The notes: generated by a model not told the origin, from the sequence alone. A DNA stretch of 36,461 nucleotides from Spirochaetia bacterium (GCA_029932585.1 JAOZPU010000006.1:1-36461); one strand, 5' to 3'; numbered from the stretch's first letter, positions 1-9,025 are shown. Numbers and translations: made by a program.

Positions 1-174
1 AGCACTATAAGCGCCAATATAGGAGATCTTATTGAATCTGCTATCAAACGGTCTGCAGATGTTAAGGATGCTGGTAAATTGATGCCTGGTAGAGGTGGTA
101 TTCTGGATTCAATAGATTCAATTCTTTTCAGTGCTCCTATTTATTATTATATTCTATTAATAATACTCACTTAG
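1..174 (+). CDS. cdsA: Phosphatidate cytidylyltransferase, C-terminal fragment
   Basis: Frame 1 is open from the window edge to TAG at 172-174, giving the last 57 residues of a protein whose start lies outside the window. The segment carries the CDP-alcohol cytidylyltransferase C-terminal signature: an SAIKR block, then VKDAGKLMPGRGG, then LDSIDS, and it ends in a hydrophobic stretch expected to be a membrane helix. CdsA makes CDP-diacylglycerol from phosphatidic acid and CTP in the inner membrane. Two consensus positions differ from the common form: PGHGG is PGRGG and DRxDS is DSxDS. dxr follows after 8 bases, the usual bacterial cdsA-dxr-rseP order, so the three are probably co-transcribed. 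The call rests on the signature plus synteny. It is too short for the ORF track. Confidence 0.88.
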   Translation, partial: STISANIGDLIESAIKRSADVKDAGKLMPGRGGILDSIDSILFSAPIYYYILLIILT

Positions 175-182
175 GAAAAACA

Positions 183-1319
183 ATGATCAAAAAAATAATA
201 ATTCTTGGTGCTACAGGTTCTATTGGAAAGGAAACTCTTGATGTAGTAAGACAATACAAAGATAAATTTGAAATTGCTGCTATTTCTGCACATACAAATC
301 AAGACAAATTACTTAGAATTTCCAATGAATTTAATATTAAGATACTTGGATTAAGTGGAATGAACTCTGATAATCCTCGTATTAGATATTCAGGTAATAA
401 CAGTATTCGTAATTTAATTGAAAATACTAATGCTGATATTGTAGTTAACGGAATAGCTGGATCAGAGGGTCTTATGCCTTCTGTAATTTCATTAAAAAGT
501 GGAAAAGATCTTGCCCTGGCAAATAAAGAAACTATTGTAATGGCTGGAAAGCTTATTATGGAACTTGCGAAGAGCCTTCAAAAGAAAATTATTCCTGTAG
601 ATTCAGAACATTCAGCTATCTTTCATCTACTTGAAAATAGAAATTTGAATACCCTTAAAGAAATTATAATAACAGCTTCTGGTGGACCTTTTCGACAAAC
701 ACCTCTAAAAGATTTCTCTAACATAAAACTTAAGGATGCTCTCAAACACCCTACATGGGAAATGGGGAAAAAAATTACTATTGATTCTGCTACAATGGCA
801 AACAAAGGACTGGAAGTAATAGAAGCCCATGGTTTATTTTCACTTTCTGAAGACAAAATAAAAGTTCTTATACACCCCGAAAGTAGAGTTCACTCACTTA
901 TTAGAACAATAGACAATTCCATGTTTGCTCAGATTAGTAATCCTGATATGAGAGTTCCTATTGGTAATGCACTTTTTTATCCAAATTTAATGGAGTCCTC
1001 CTTTGGAGAACTTAATTTGGCAGAAAAAACATTGACTTTTTTTGAAGCTGATTATGAACGATATCCACTTCTTAAATATGCTTACGACACTATTAAACAT
1101 GGAAAAGCATATCCAATTGCATACAATGCTTCAAATGAAATATCTGTAGACTATTTCCTAAATAATCGAATTAAATTTACTGACATTTCAGAAATAGTAT
1201 CTAATATTTTAGATAAAGACTGGTCTATGGAACCTGGATCAATTGAAGATATTATAGAAACAGATCAAAAAGTAAGAAAATTAACCAAATCTTTCATAGA
1301 TAAGACTATCAGGAAATAA
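183..1319 (+). CDS. dxr: 1-deoxy-D-xylulose 5-phosphate reductoisomerase
   Basis: Cytoplasmic enzyme of the MEP isoprenoid pathway that converts DXP to 2-C-methyl-D-erythritol 4-phosphate using NADPH and a divalent metal. The 378-residue length is typical. The N-terminal Rossmann motif GATGSIG is at residues 9-15, and ALANKETIVMAG is near 111-122. The metal-binding segment PVDSEHSAIFHLL gives D140 and E142. The flexible-loop and active-site block KHPTWEMGKKITIDSATMANKGLE covers roughly 188-211. An AGGA ribosome site precedes the ATG. It sits between cdsA and rseP with 2 bases before the rseP start, so the three are probably co-transcribed. A second MEP enzyme, ispE, is elsewhere in the window. 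No key residues appear to be missing. Confidence 0.98.
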   Translation: MIKKIIILGATGSIGKETLDVVRQYKDKFEIAAISAHTNQDKLLRISNEFNIKILGLSGMNSDNPRIRYSGNNSIRNLIENTNADIVVNGIAGSEGLMPSVISLKSGKDLALANKETIVMAGKLIMELAKSLQKKIIPVDSEHSAIFHLLENRNLNTLKEIIITASGGPFRQTPLKDFSNIKLKDALKHPTWEMGKKITIDSATMANKGLEVIEAHGLFSLSEDKIKVLIHPESRVHSLIRTIDNSMFAQISNPDMRVPIGNALFYPNLMESSFGELNLAEKTLTFFEADYERYPLLKYAYDTIKHGKAYPIAYNASNEISVDYFLNNRIKFTDISEIVSNILDKDWSMEPGSIEDIIETDQKVRKLTKSFIDKTIRK

Positions 1320-1321
1320 GA

Positions 1322-2686
1322 ATGTTATTAACAATACTAATTGGAATTCTTGGACTGGATATTGTAGTTCTGGTACATGAACTGGGCCATCTTTTTGCAG
1401 CTAAACTAATGGGCATAAGTGTAGAAATATTTTCAATCGGAATGGGCAAAAAAATATACTCCACTCATTGGGGGGAAACTGAATACTGTATAAGTATTTT
1501 CCCAATTGGTGGTTACTGCAAAATGAAAGGTGAAAAACAATTTAATAAAGCCATTAGAGAAAAAGCCAGCTCTATTAGTTATGAAAAAGGTTCAATTTTT
1601 TCTGCTTCACCCATTAAAAGAATTGTCACTTATTTGGCAGGTCCTCTTTTCAATATATTCTTTTCAGTTATTGTACTTTCTATCATTTGGACAGTTGGTT
1701 TTACAATTAATACATATAGTAATAAAATAATTCTTTTATCAGATTATCCGGGAATTTTTGAATCAAATAACAATCCTGCAGATAAATCAGGTTTAATGAC
1801 AGGAGATAAAATAATTAGTATAGATAATAAAACTGTCAAAAATTATTCAGACCTTCAGGAAATTATTTATAGTTCTGCAGGAAAGCAATTATCATTTATT
1901 ATAAACCGCAATACAAATGAAAAGACTCTTTTAATTACTCCTACTCTTAACAAAGAGACCGGAGCTGGACGAATAGGTGTCTCTCCATGGGTTGATGCTG
2001 TAGTAGAAAATATTGTTCCAGGGTCATCAGCTGATATTGCAGGATTAGAAAAGGGCGATATAATAAAAACAGCAAATAATATTAAAGTTTTCAACTATCT
2101 TGATATTTATAAAGCTCTTTTGCTAAAACCCGAGTATATAAAACTTAAGGTTCAATCTGAATCAGGAAACAGAGAAGTGTCTCTTGTCCCAATATATATG
2201 GATGAAGGTAAAACCGATCTTGGTATTATTTTTAAATCACTCAACATAGAACAAGATAAATTGAATCTTTTGTCTGGAATTAAGAAAGGTAGTGTAGAAA
2301 CATTTAATACTTTTGTAATGACCGCAAGAAGTATCTATTTACTATTCACCGGAATTGATGTAAAGAAAGCTGTTTCAGGTCCAATACGTATTAGTTATTA
2401 TGTAGGAGAAGTTGCATCTAATAGTTTTAAAGAAGGAATAAAAACAGGATTCACTACAATATTTAGATTCCTTAGTATGATAAGTGTAGCTCTTGGATTT
2501 GCTAATTTGCTTCCAATACCAATATTTGATGGAGGATTAATCTTATTTACGAGCATTGAACTTGTAAAAGGAAAACCCTTAAAACCGAGTGTTTTCTACA
2601 AATACCAGAGCTTTGGATTTTTCTTAATACTTATTATATTTTTCCTGACCACTTATAGTGATATTTCATATTTATTTTCAAAATAG
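1322..2686 (+). CDS. rseP: RseP-type site-2 zinc metalloprotease
   Basis: Polytopic inner-membrane protease of the M50/S2P family that cleaves substrates such as anti-sigma factors and leftover signal peptides within the membrane. The zinc motif HELGH is at residues 19-23 in the first helix. The second catalytic segment NLLPIPIFDGG is at about 395-405 with D403 as the third ligand; it has IFDGG where many relatives have ALDGG. Two PDZ-like regions lie between them, near 145-210 and 225-290. The 454-residue length matches the family. The start follows dxr by 2 bases with an AGGA site. No sigma-E or RseA-like gene is visible in this window, so the local substrate is unknown. Confidence 0.96.
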   Translation: MLLTILIGILGLDIVVLVHELGHLFAAKLMGISVEIFSIGMGKKIYSTHWGETEYCISIFPIGGYCKMKGEKQFNKAIREKASSISYEKGSIFSASPIKRIVTYLAGPLFNIFFSVIVLSIIWTVGFTINTYSNKIILLSDYPGIFESNNNPADKSGLMTGDKIISIDNKTVKNYSDLQEIIYSSAGKQLSFIINRNTNEKTLLITPTLNKETGAGRIGVSPWVDAVVENIVPGSSADIAGLEKGDIIKTANNIKVFNYLDIYKALLLKPEYIKLKVQSESGNREVSLVPIYMDEGKTDLGIIFKSLNIEQDKLNLLSGIKKGSVETFNTFVMTARSIYLLFTGIDVKKAVSGPIRISYYVGEVASNSFKEGIKTGFTTIFRFLSMISVALGFANLLPIPIFDGGLILFTSIELVKGKPLKPSVFYKYQSFGFFLILIIFFLTTYSDISYLFSK

Positions 2687-2704
2687 AGGGCAAAAGGGGA
2701 AATT

Positions 2705-3295
2705 ATGGAAAAATTAAACTGTTACTGTGGAAAAAGTTTTGAAATAGAAATAAAAGAAACAATTGATCTGGAAAAAGATTCTATAATTACAGATCAAATA
2801 TTAAATAATAAATTTATGGAATATAATTGCCCCTCATGTAATAAAATATTAAGGCCGGAATTTAGAATTAATTTTATTGGAAATGGGATTGATTTAACTA
2901 TGATTCCTGAAATAGAAAGAGATAGCTATCTGGCAGGAACAAATAAGCAAAAAGCTAAGCAAATCGTAATAGGATTTCAGGAATTACGAGAAAAAATAAT
3001 AATTCATAATTTGAATTTTAATGAAAGAACAATTGAACTTATTAAATTATATCTATTAAAAAAAACCAACTCAAAACCTGATATTAAAATATTTTTTGAA
3101 AATTTAAAAAATGATTATTTAATTTTTTATATATATGGTTTAAAAGAAAATGAAACAGGTATTTCAAAGTTACCAAAACATATATATACTACAATTGATG
3201 AAAATTTGGAAGAAAGACTAAAAGATAGAGAAATAAAAGAACTTTTAGATCTTCCTTACATATCTATAAACAAAATAATACCAGAGGTACAGTGA
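2705..3295 (+). CDS. CpXC-type zinc-ribbon protein of unknown function
   Basis: A 196-residue protein with a likely zinc ribbon made of an N-terminal CYC pair (C6, C8) and an NCPSC pair (C42, C45). After the second pair the chain resembles the CpXC domain family: a hydrophobic strand, then a segment ending in a PEIERDSYLAG-like motif. The remainder is rich in Lys, Glu and Ile and is predicted helical. There is no signal peptide or membrane segment, so it should be cytoplasmic. A strong AAGGGG ribosome site precedes the ATG. It follows rseP by 18 bases and ends 1 base before the WD40 gene, suggesting one transcript. The family has no established biochemical role that I can name, and I assign none. 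Confidence 0.7.
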   Translation: MEKLNCYCGKSFEIEIKETIDLEKDSIITDQILNNKFMEYNCPSCNKILRPEFRINFIGNGIDLTMIPEIERDSYLAGTNKQKAKQIVIGFQELREKIIIHNLNFNERTIELIKLYLLKKTNSKPDIKIFFENLKNDYLIFYIYGLKENETGISKLPKHIYTTIDENLEERLKDREIKELLDLPYISINKIIPEVQ

Positions 3296-3296
3296 A

Positions 3297-5282
3297 TTGC
3301 ACAAATTCAAAATACTAGTTCTAATATTTTTTACAATAACAATTTTTACTTTTAGCGATAATATAACCATCAATAGTGGTCATAGCCATCCAATACAGAG
3401 TATTACAAGCAATGATAAGCAACTTTTCTCTTGTGATACGAGTGGAACCCTTTTGGTATGGGATATTGGTAAAAAAGAACTCATAAAAAAACTTCAAATT
3501 TCCTATCTTCAGGTAAAAAATATTACTGTTAACTCTAATGGCACAAAAGTTGCTATTGTCGAAACTGATACAATTTCTTCTTTTAAATTAAGTGTTTGGG
3601 ATATAGAAAAAGAGGAAAAACTATTTTCTCATAAAATGACAGGATTACCTTTATTTATCAAATTCAGCCCAAAAGACAGTTTTATAATTTATAGCAAAAC
3701 CGATAGAAATAGTCTGGTATTTCTGGATGCTGAACAAGGTTATGAAGTCCCTGTTATGTTTGAAGATTATGGTTTAGTTTCATCAATTTATATTACCGGT
3801 TCAGAGAAAACATTGATGTTTTACAGCCCATCTGGCACCATTCAATACTGGAACCTATTAAATGGTAAAATTAAAACTTCGCCTATTAGAACACGCAAGG
3901 ATTTATCATTTATTAACATAACAGCAGATGGTGCCTATATGACAGCTTCTGATAGTAATAATCTTTATTTAATAAATATGCAAAGTGGAAAAACATTTTC
4001 AAGTACAAAAATATCAGGTATTATTTCTTCATCATCAATTGATGCTAAAAAAGAGTTAGCAGTTCTACAGAAAATAAGTAATAAATTTATATTAAGTATA
4101 TGGAAAATAAATACAATTCAGGGAAGAGAAAGTCTAAACAAAATAAAAACTATTGAATTAAGTTCTAATATTTTACCAGTTGAAGAATTAACACTTATAG
4201 ATAATATTGTATATTTGGCCGGTTCTAATGGTGAAATCATTTCAACAAATATTATAACAGATAAATCTAATATTTTTTCTAAAAATATTATGGCTAATAT
4301 AACAGATATAAGTATATTAGATGGTGAAATACTTATTGCAACCACAAAAAATATCATCAATATGAAGGCAAATTTTCTTAATAATTCATCAAAATCAATT
4401 AACAATATTAATTTTTCATTAAATATCACTACGAACCCATTCAAAGAAGAAACAGGTATTGTTAACGATAAATTTAATTTTTACATATACCCTAAAGTTA
4501 ACAGAAAGGGAGAACTTTTAAAATTTTCTAATGGGGATTTTGTTACTCTTAGTACAAATTTTTCTTCACCAATTATTTCTGCAAAATATATAGATGAGTA
4601 TTTTTTAACATTGGAAAAAGATGGTAGTTGCCAAAATATTAATTCTATTACTGGTAATACTTTTTTTGAATATACATCATTTGGTATAAATTCATTAGAA
4701 TCAGTATTTGGTGGAAATCTTATAGCAGGAAGAAATAGAACTGCATTTCTTAAATCACCATTACTTCATATTAATACTGCTACTGAAGAAGTTGTACCTA
4801 TAAAAGAGAGTAATATAATTATATTTAAAATGGATTATGATAGCATTACCAGAACCCTGTATACACTTGGGTTTGAAGAACGTAATTCAGGACTCATAAC
4901 AGTATTAAAAGCTCACACAGGAAGAGCATGGGAACTTACTGACACAATAATGACATACCCTGGCGAAGATCAGGCAGGAAGCTTTGTAGTAGATGAATCT
5001 AAATCGAGAATATATCTCTCAATTGGGAATAGTGGTCTTATAATGTATGGCTGGAATGGCTTTACTGATATGGAACAAACAAATCATATACCAAAAAACT
5101 TATATGTTAGTGAAAATTTATTAGTTTCTCTAAATACAGACTCTTCTCTATCTTTTTGGGATACAACTAATGGGGAACTAATTGTTAATTTTTTCTTATT
5201 AAAATCTGGAGAATGGATAGCTGTAACTCGAGATAAACAAACTATACTGTCAAACAGTAGTCTAAAAAACCTAATAAATTAA
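3297..5282 (+). CDS. Secreted WD40-type beta-propeller protein
   Basis: 661 residues starting at a TTG codon only 1 base after the upstream stop; AGAGG within the preceding gene serves as ribosome site, suggesting translational coupling. Residues 1-20 form a hydrophobic signal peptide, so a periplasmic or envelope location is likely. Degenerate WD40 units are visible as GTLLVWDIGKK near 53, KLSVWDIEKEE near 98, GTIQYWNLLNGK near 182, and a last copy SSLSFWDTTNGE close to the C-terminus. Between them lie long beta-rich segments without clear WD signatures, so the blade count is uncertain. Such propellers are usually protein-interaction scaffolds; no partner can be named. Its stop lies 2 bases from the convergent comFB stop. 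Confidence 0.8.
   Translation: MHKFKILVLIFFTITIFTFSDNITINSGHSHPIQSITSNDKQLFSCDTSGTLLVWDIGKKELIKKLQISYLQVKNITVNSNGTKVAIVETDTISSFKLSVWDIEKEEKLFSHKMTGLPLFIKFSPKDSFIIYSKTDRNSLVFLDAEQGYEVPVMFEDYGLVSSIYITGSEKTLMFYSPSGTIQYWNLLNGKIKTSPIRTRKDLSFINITADGAYMTASDSNNLYLINMQSGKTFSSTKISGIISSSSIDAKKELAVLQKISNKFILSIWKINTIQGRESLNKIKTIELSSNILPVEELTLIDNIVYLAGSNGEIISTNIITDKSNIFSKNIMANITDISILDGEILIATTKNIINMKANFLNNSSKSINNINFSLNITTNPFKEETGIVNDKFNFYIYPKVNRKGELLKFSNGDFVTLSTNFSSPIISAKYIDEYFLTLEKDGSCQNINSITGNTFFEYTSFGINSLESVFGGNLIAGRNRTAFLKSPLLHINTATEEVVPIKESNIIIFKMDYDSITRTLYTLGFEERNSGLITVLKAHTGRAWELTDTIMTYPGEDQAGSFVVDESKSRIYLSIGNSGLIMYGWNGFTDMEQTNHIPKNLYVSENLLVSLNTDSSLSFWDTTNGELIVNFFLLKSGEWIAVTRDKQTILSNSSLKNLIN
5245..5259. 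repeat. Short inverted repeat near the WD40/comFB convergent junction
   Basis: TACTGT and ACAGTA flank a 3-base loop (CAA) inside the last codons of the WD40 gene. On the minus strand it is followed by a moderately T-rich stretch, so it could act weakly as a comFB terminator. The stem is only 6 bp and the T tract is interrupted. Confidence 0.25.
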
Positions 5283-5284
5283 AT

Positions 5285-5581
5285 TTAATCATGTGAAGGA
5301 TTTGAAGCTATTCTTTTTATGGCATCAGAAACTGCAGATTTTACTTCAATTGCATACTTTTCGTCTAAAGCAACATGAGCATAAACCGTTCCAATAAGAG
5401 AAACCCTGTAATGGGGCTTAAGAGAATTAAGAGCCAGTGCAGTCATATCAAGAACACAATCCTGACACTTACAAATATCCCTGGAGGCATCCAGTTCAAG
5501 CTGAATCTCCATTTGCTCCAAAACTAAACGTTCTGTTTCATTAACAAGGTTTTCAAAATTATAACTATCTCTTATTGCCAT
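5285..5581 (-). CDS. comFB: ComFB-like late competence domain protein
   Basis: 98 residues resembling the ComFB family: an N-terminal helix with YNFENLVNETERLV, the cysteine cluster CKCQDC around residues 37-42, then the conserved segment LDMTALALNSLKPHY. A long C-terminal helix follows. The three-cysteine arrangement suggests metal binding. ComFB was named from the Bacillus competence operon; more recent work on cyanobacterial relatives proposes binding of cyclic dinucleotides, which I mention as family knowledge only. An AGGAG site and an extended -10 element precede the ATG, so it is probably expressed separately from dnaB, which ends 112 bases upstream. There is no competence operon next to it. 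Confidence 0.82.
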   Translation of the reverse strand: MAIRDSYNFENLVNETERLVLEQMEIQLELDASRDICKCQDCVLDMTALALNSLKPHYRVSLIGTVYAHVALDEKYAIEVKSAVSDAIKRIASNPSHD

Positions 5582-5619
5582 CTTATTACTCCTGTATGAA
5601 GATACAAAATATTAACTAA

Positions 5620-5628
5620 ATCATATCA
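5620..5628 (-). promoter_or_regulatory. Extended -10 promoter candidate for comFB
   Basis: Read on the minus strand, the spacer between dnaB and comFB contains TGATATGAT, i.e. a TGn extended element fused to TATGAT. No good -35 hexamer is visible, which is acceptable for an extended -10. The predicted start is about 30 bases upstream of the comFB ATG, leaving room for the AGGAG site. Confidence 0.42.
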
Positions 5629-5693
5629 TAATATCGCATATAATTTCTAATGCATTTATTAACCGGCCGAATTTTTAATTACCGCAAAAGCCG

Positions 5694-7043
5694 CTAACCG
5701 GAATCTCTACTTAAATTCTCAAATCTTGTATATTTTGGAATAAATACTATAGGAACTGTTCCAATGGGTCCATTCCTCTGTTTTGCAATTATTAGATCTG
5801 TAGGAATATTAACAGGACCACTTGATTGTCCATCAGACTGACCAGGATCCTTCTCTCTATGTAAAAACATAACAACATCAGCATCCTGCTCAATAGAACC
5901 GGATTCACGTAGATCTGCAAGCGAAGGAGGCTTTCCCTCTGACTGGCGTCCTACCTGAGAAAGACAAATAACAGGGACTTCCATTTCCCTTGCTAAAGAT
6001 TTTAGTGATCTTGAAATTTCTGCAACCTGTTCATGTCTGGGTACATTGTTTTTACTCTCTGGTTCAATTAGTCCAATATAGTCAATAAAAATTATTTTAA
6101 CACCCTCTTTAGTCAACATTCTTCTTGCCTGTGCACGTAAATCAAGTAATTTCATGTTGGGCGTATCGTCTATATAAAGAGGTGCTTCATAAATTCTTCC
6201 GGCAGCTTCAGTTAAGTTATGAAAATCGTTAGGTTTTAGCATACCGGATCTTAAATTTGTTGAACTAATTCGGGATTCACTTGCAATTAATCTATTCATA
6301 AGTGCCATCTCAGACATTTCAAGAGTAAAAAAACCCACAGGTATTTTATTTTTAATAGCCATATTGGCAGCCATAGTAAGGGCAAGGGCAGTTTTACCTA
6401 TAGAAGGTCTGGCCCCAATAATAATAAATTCTGAATTTTGGAAACCACTTGTCATATTGTCAAGTTCAGAAAATCCTGTAGGAACGCCTGTGTAACTCTC
6501 TTTTCTATGATACAACTGTTCAATAGCAGATATTGCATCAGGTACTATGTCCCTGGCAACACGGTATTGACCTTTTTGCTGACTATCTGTTACAGCAAAT
6601 ATTTTCTTTTCCGCTTCTTCAATTACAGCCCTGCCATCCAAAGAATCATCATGGGCACTGGATACCATTTCCCCTGCAATTTTAAGGAGAAGCCTTCTAA
6701 TACTGTTTTCCTGAACTATTTTAGCATAATATTCAACATTGGCACTGGTGGGCACAACAGATGTAAGAGAGGAAACATATGCTATGCCACCAGCATTTTC
6801 CAAAGCTCCTTCAGAACGAAGTTCATCTGTTAAAGTAAGAAGATCAACACCCCTTGCATCATTAAAAAGACCAACAATTGCAGTAAATATTTTTTGATGA
6901 GCAAGTTTATAAAAATCATCGGCTCTTAGATAGCGAAGAACAACAGAAAGTGCCTCAGAATCAAGTAAGAGCGCCCCTAATGTAGCCATCTCAGCATCAT
7001 TATTATGGGGCGGTATTTTATCCTTTAACTCCAGAGGAATCAT
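5694..7043 (-). CDS. dnaB: Replicative DNA helicase DnaB
   Basis: Hexameric 5'-3' helicase of the replication fork. The N-terminal primase-interaction domain runs to about residue 150 and begins with the typical PPHNNDAEMATLGALLLD stretch. The RecA-like motor follows, with Walker A GARPSIGKT at 210-218, a Walker B region ending IIFIDYIGL, and the LADLRESGSIEQDADVVMFLHR segment with the arginine finger region. The 449-residue length is usual and no intein is present. The Walker A has Ile where many relatives have Met. It is the last gene of the rpsF operon, 18 bases after rplI. An AAGGA site precedes the ATG. A direct repeat of the heptamer TAACCGG occurs around and just beyond its stop codon; I see no clear terminator. 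Confidence 0.98.
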   Translation of the reverse strand: MIPLELKDKIPPHNNDAEMATLGALLLDSEALSVVLRYLRADDFYKLAHQKIFTAIVGLFNDARGVDLLTLTDELRSEGALENAGGIAYVSSLTSVVPTSANVEYYAKIVQENSIRRLLLKIAGEMVSSAHDDSLDGRAVIEEAEKKIFAVTDSQQKGQYRVARDIVPDAISAIEQLYHRKESYTGVPTGFSELDNMTSGFQNSEFIIIGARPSIGKTALALTMAANMAIKNKIPVGFFTLEMSEMALMNRLIASESRISSTNLRSGMLKPNDFHNLTEAAGRIYEAPLYIDDTPNMKLLDLRAQARRMLTKEGVKIIFIDYIGLIEPESKNNVPRHEQVAEISRSLKSLAREMEVPVICLSQVGRQSEGKPPSLADLRESGSIEQDADVVMFLHREKDPGQSDGQSSGPVNIPTDLIIAKQRNGPIGTVPIVFIPKYTRFENLSRDSG

Positions 7044-7061
7044 TTTGATAGAAAATCCTTA

Positions 7062-7643
7062 CTAAGCTTCTTCTGTTGATTCAGCTTCTTCTGTTGATTC
7101 AGCTTCTTCTGTTGATTCGACTTCTTCAGTTTCAACATTTTCCTCAACCTTTTCTGATTTTACAGACTTGGGAGGTTCAACAGGCTCTTCAGCTTTTTTA
7201 TCACTTTTGACAATAATTTTAAGATCTGCTAATTCGTTACCATAAAGTTTAATTTTTGCAACAAATTCTCCAACCGTTTTGATTGTATGTCCGGAAATAT
7301 CTATTTTCTTTCGTTCAATAACAACACCTGCTTTTTTAAGTTCTTCTGCAATATTTGCATTACTTACTGAACCAAAAAGTTTTCCTGTATCACCGGCAGA
7401 TACCTTTAATTCTAATGTAATAGCTTCTATTTTTTCTTTTAAACTTGCAGAATCTGCACGTTTTTCTTCTTTTCGTTTTGCGATAGCAGCTTTTCTACTT
7501 TCAAAAACAGCAAGACTCTGTTTATCAAAAATAACTGCCATCTTTTGAGGTACAAGAAAGTTTCTGGCATAGCCATTTGCTACAACACAAACATCTCCCT
7601 CTTCCCCAAGATTATACACATCCTGATTAAGAATAATTTTCAT
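7062..7643 (-). CDS. rplI: Large-subunit ribosomal protein bL9 with acidic repeat tail
   Basis: The N-terminal 23S rRNA-binding domain is clear: residues 1-50 contain GEEGDVCVVANGYARNFLVP. A long connecting helix rich in Lys and Glu follows, then the C-terminal domain containing GHTIKTVGEFVAKIKLYG. Canonical bL9 is about 150 residues; this one is 193. The extra roughly 40 residues are a low-complexity acidic tail ending in repeated ESTEEA units encoded by an 18-bp tandem repeat. The tail is not needed for the known fold and may be variable between strains. AAGGAG precedes the ATG. The gene sits between the DUF2232-like gene and dnaB in the S6-SSB-S18-L9-DnaB operon. Confidence 0.97.
   Translation of the reverse strand: MKIILNQDVYNLGEEGDVCVVANGYARNFLVPQKMAVIFDKQSLAVFESRKAAIAKRKEEKRADSASLKEKIEAITLELKVSAGDTGKLFGSVSNANIAEELKKAGVVIERKKIDISGHTIKTVGEFVAKIKLYGNELADLKIIVKSDKKAEEPVEPPKSVKSEKVEENVETEEVESTEEAESTEEAESTEEA
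7065..7118 (-). repeat. 18-bp tandem repeat, three copies, at the 3' end of rplI
   Basis: On the plus strand agcttcttctgttgattc occurs three times in direct succession with no mismatches, ending next to the stop codon. Each copy encodes one six-residue unit of Glu, Ser, Thr and Ala. Being in-frame multiples of 18 bp, copy-number changes would only lengthen or shorten the bL9 tail. Confidence 0.95.
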
Positions 7644-7655
7644 AATTTTCTCCTT

Positions 7656-8618
7656 CTAGGTTCTATACCTTATCCATAACTCTGAGACTCCCAGTACAGG
7701 AACCCCAATCAATAAAATTAAATTAATTCCCGGCAATAATAAAACGACAAATATAGATATTGCAATAAGTCGCCTACCACTTCCAGGTACTTCATATCTA
7801 TTTAATAGATATTTTATCAACCCAATACCATGTAATCCATATAAAAATACCATGACAAAGGCACTGTTCCACATTATATAACCAAACCATGACATTCCTA
7901 TAAAAACATCAAGGAACACAATGGCAAGAGTAATAATTAAAGGCCAGATCATAATCTCCGGAACTTTAAAATTAGCCAGTTTAAATTGGTCTCTTCTATT
8001 CCTGCGTCGTTGAATTGCATCTGCAATAAACCAGGAACAAGAAATCATAATAAAATATGCAAATATATAATTCCTGAAAACAAGCTTCATAGTCGACTCT
8101 ATAATAACACCTGGTTGTAATTCTTTTACAAGCACAGAACTCTCAAAAGAATCAGATGCAGTAACAGAATCTCTAAACATGTCAGAAACATAAATAATCT
8201 GATTTTTTAAAAGATTAACAATTTCCTCATTTCCTGAATAATAAAATATTAAAGGAACACTTATTACTGCAAATCCAATAGTAACTACCACCAGAGAATA
8301 GAGGGTTCTATACCTAAGCCAGGCTATACCAAGTACACCAGCAATAATTGAAAGAGGATAGACAAGTTCTGCAACAATTAAAAAATGTCTTAAATTACTT
8401 CCTTCAATTCCAGATCCACGAATAAACGTTTCAATAACAATAGCAAGTGATACAAATAAAACAGCCAACGACAGATATGAAAATCCATATCTCTGCATAA
8501 TTATAAAAAGTGGTATCGATAATAAAAAAAACACCACACTAATTTGAAAGATCAAAATAGAAGCTGCCGTTAATACTGCAAAAATCAGTAAATGACGCTT
8601 CTGCAAGGAGATCTCCAT
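7656..8618 (-). CDS. DUF2232/YybS-like polytopic membrane protein
   Basis: 320 residues with about eight hydrophobic segments separated by short loops, so an inner-membrane protein. Segments include LLIFAVLTAASILIF near 10-25, AVLFVSLAIVIETFI near 53-67, and VVTIGFAVISVPLIFYY near 115-131. The C-terminal half has AFVMVFLYGLHGIGLIKYLL and a final hydrophobic hairpin. Size, hydrophobic pattern and position between rpsR and rplI match DUF2232 proteins found in the same place in Firmicutes and spirochaetes. The function is unknown. No catalytic motif is visible. It is translated 8 bases after rpsR, and co-expression with ribosomal proteins is implied by the operon. Confidence 0.75.
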   Translation of the reverse strand: MEISLQKRHLLIFAVLTAASILIFQISVVFFLLSIPLFIIMQRYGFSYLSLAVLFVSLAIVIETFIRGSGIEGSNLRHFLIVAELVYPLSIIAGVLGIAWLRYRTLYSLVVVTIGFAVISVPLIFYYSGNEEIVNLLKNQIIYVSDMFRDSVTASDSFESSVLVKELQPGVIIESTMKLVFRNYIFAYFIMISCSWFIADAIQRRRNRRDQFKLANFKVPEIMIWPLIITLAIVFLDVFIGMSWFGYIMWNSAFVMVFLYGLHGIGLIKYLLNRYEVPGSGRRLIAISIFVVLLLPGINLILLIGVPVLGVSELWIRYRT

Positions 8619-8626
8619 ATTTCAGC

Positions 8627-9025
8627 CTATTGCTTTACATATGGAAGATATGCCAATACTCTGGCTCTTTTTATTTCTCTTGATAATGATCTCTGATGCT
8701 TAGCACAAGTTCCGGTAATTCTTCTTGGAAGAATTTTACCCCTTTCTGTGATAAATCGTCTCAATGTATCAGCATCCTTATAATTAGCAACTACTTTTTG
8801 TGTACAAAATCTACATACTTTTTTTCGAAAGTAGGATTTTCGACCACCCCTCATAGGAGGACGACCACCAGAAGGTCTTCTATAATTACCACCTTCTCTG
8901 GGTTCTCTGGTATGTTCTCTGGGTCTACTTGTTTCTGCCTGTGCAGGCTCTTTTTTTTCAACTACAGGTGCTGCCACTGTTTTAGCAACTTCCTTAACTT
9001 CTTCTTTATTATCTATATCAGACAT
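8627..9025 (-). CDS. rpsR: Small-subunit ribosomal protein bS18 with long N-terminal extension
   Basis: The C-terminal 70 residues are a clear bS18: [13 protein letters not shown], a [17 protein letters not shown] helix, then [20 protein letters not shown]. bS18 pairs with bS6 on the platform of the 30S subunit near h22/h23. The common length is 75-90 residues; here an extra stretch of about 60 residues precedes the domain, beginning acidic and Lys/Glu-rich and becoming Arg/Gly-rich with [15 protein letters not shown]. The extension is presumably disordered and could contact RNA. The start is supported by AAGGAG before the ATG; an internal start would remove only part of the extension. CRFC plus later Cys and His could bind zinc. 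Confidence 0.97.
   Translation of the reverse strand: MSDIDNKEEVKEVAKTVAAPVVEKKEPAQAETSRPREHTREPREGGNYRRPSGGRPPMRGGRKSYFRKKVCRFCTQKVVANYKDADTLRRFITERGKILPRRITGTCAKHQRSLSREIKRARVLAYLPYVKQ

Noticed and set aside
5655-5700. Terminator after dnaB in the GC-richer spacer
   Set aside because: The TAACCGG heptamer is a direct, not inverted, repeat and no stem with T tract could be drawn.
7065-7118. CRISPR-like or mobile repeat
   Set aside because: The three copies are adjacent without spacers and are in-frame coding sequence of rplI.
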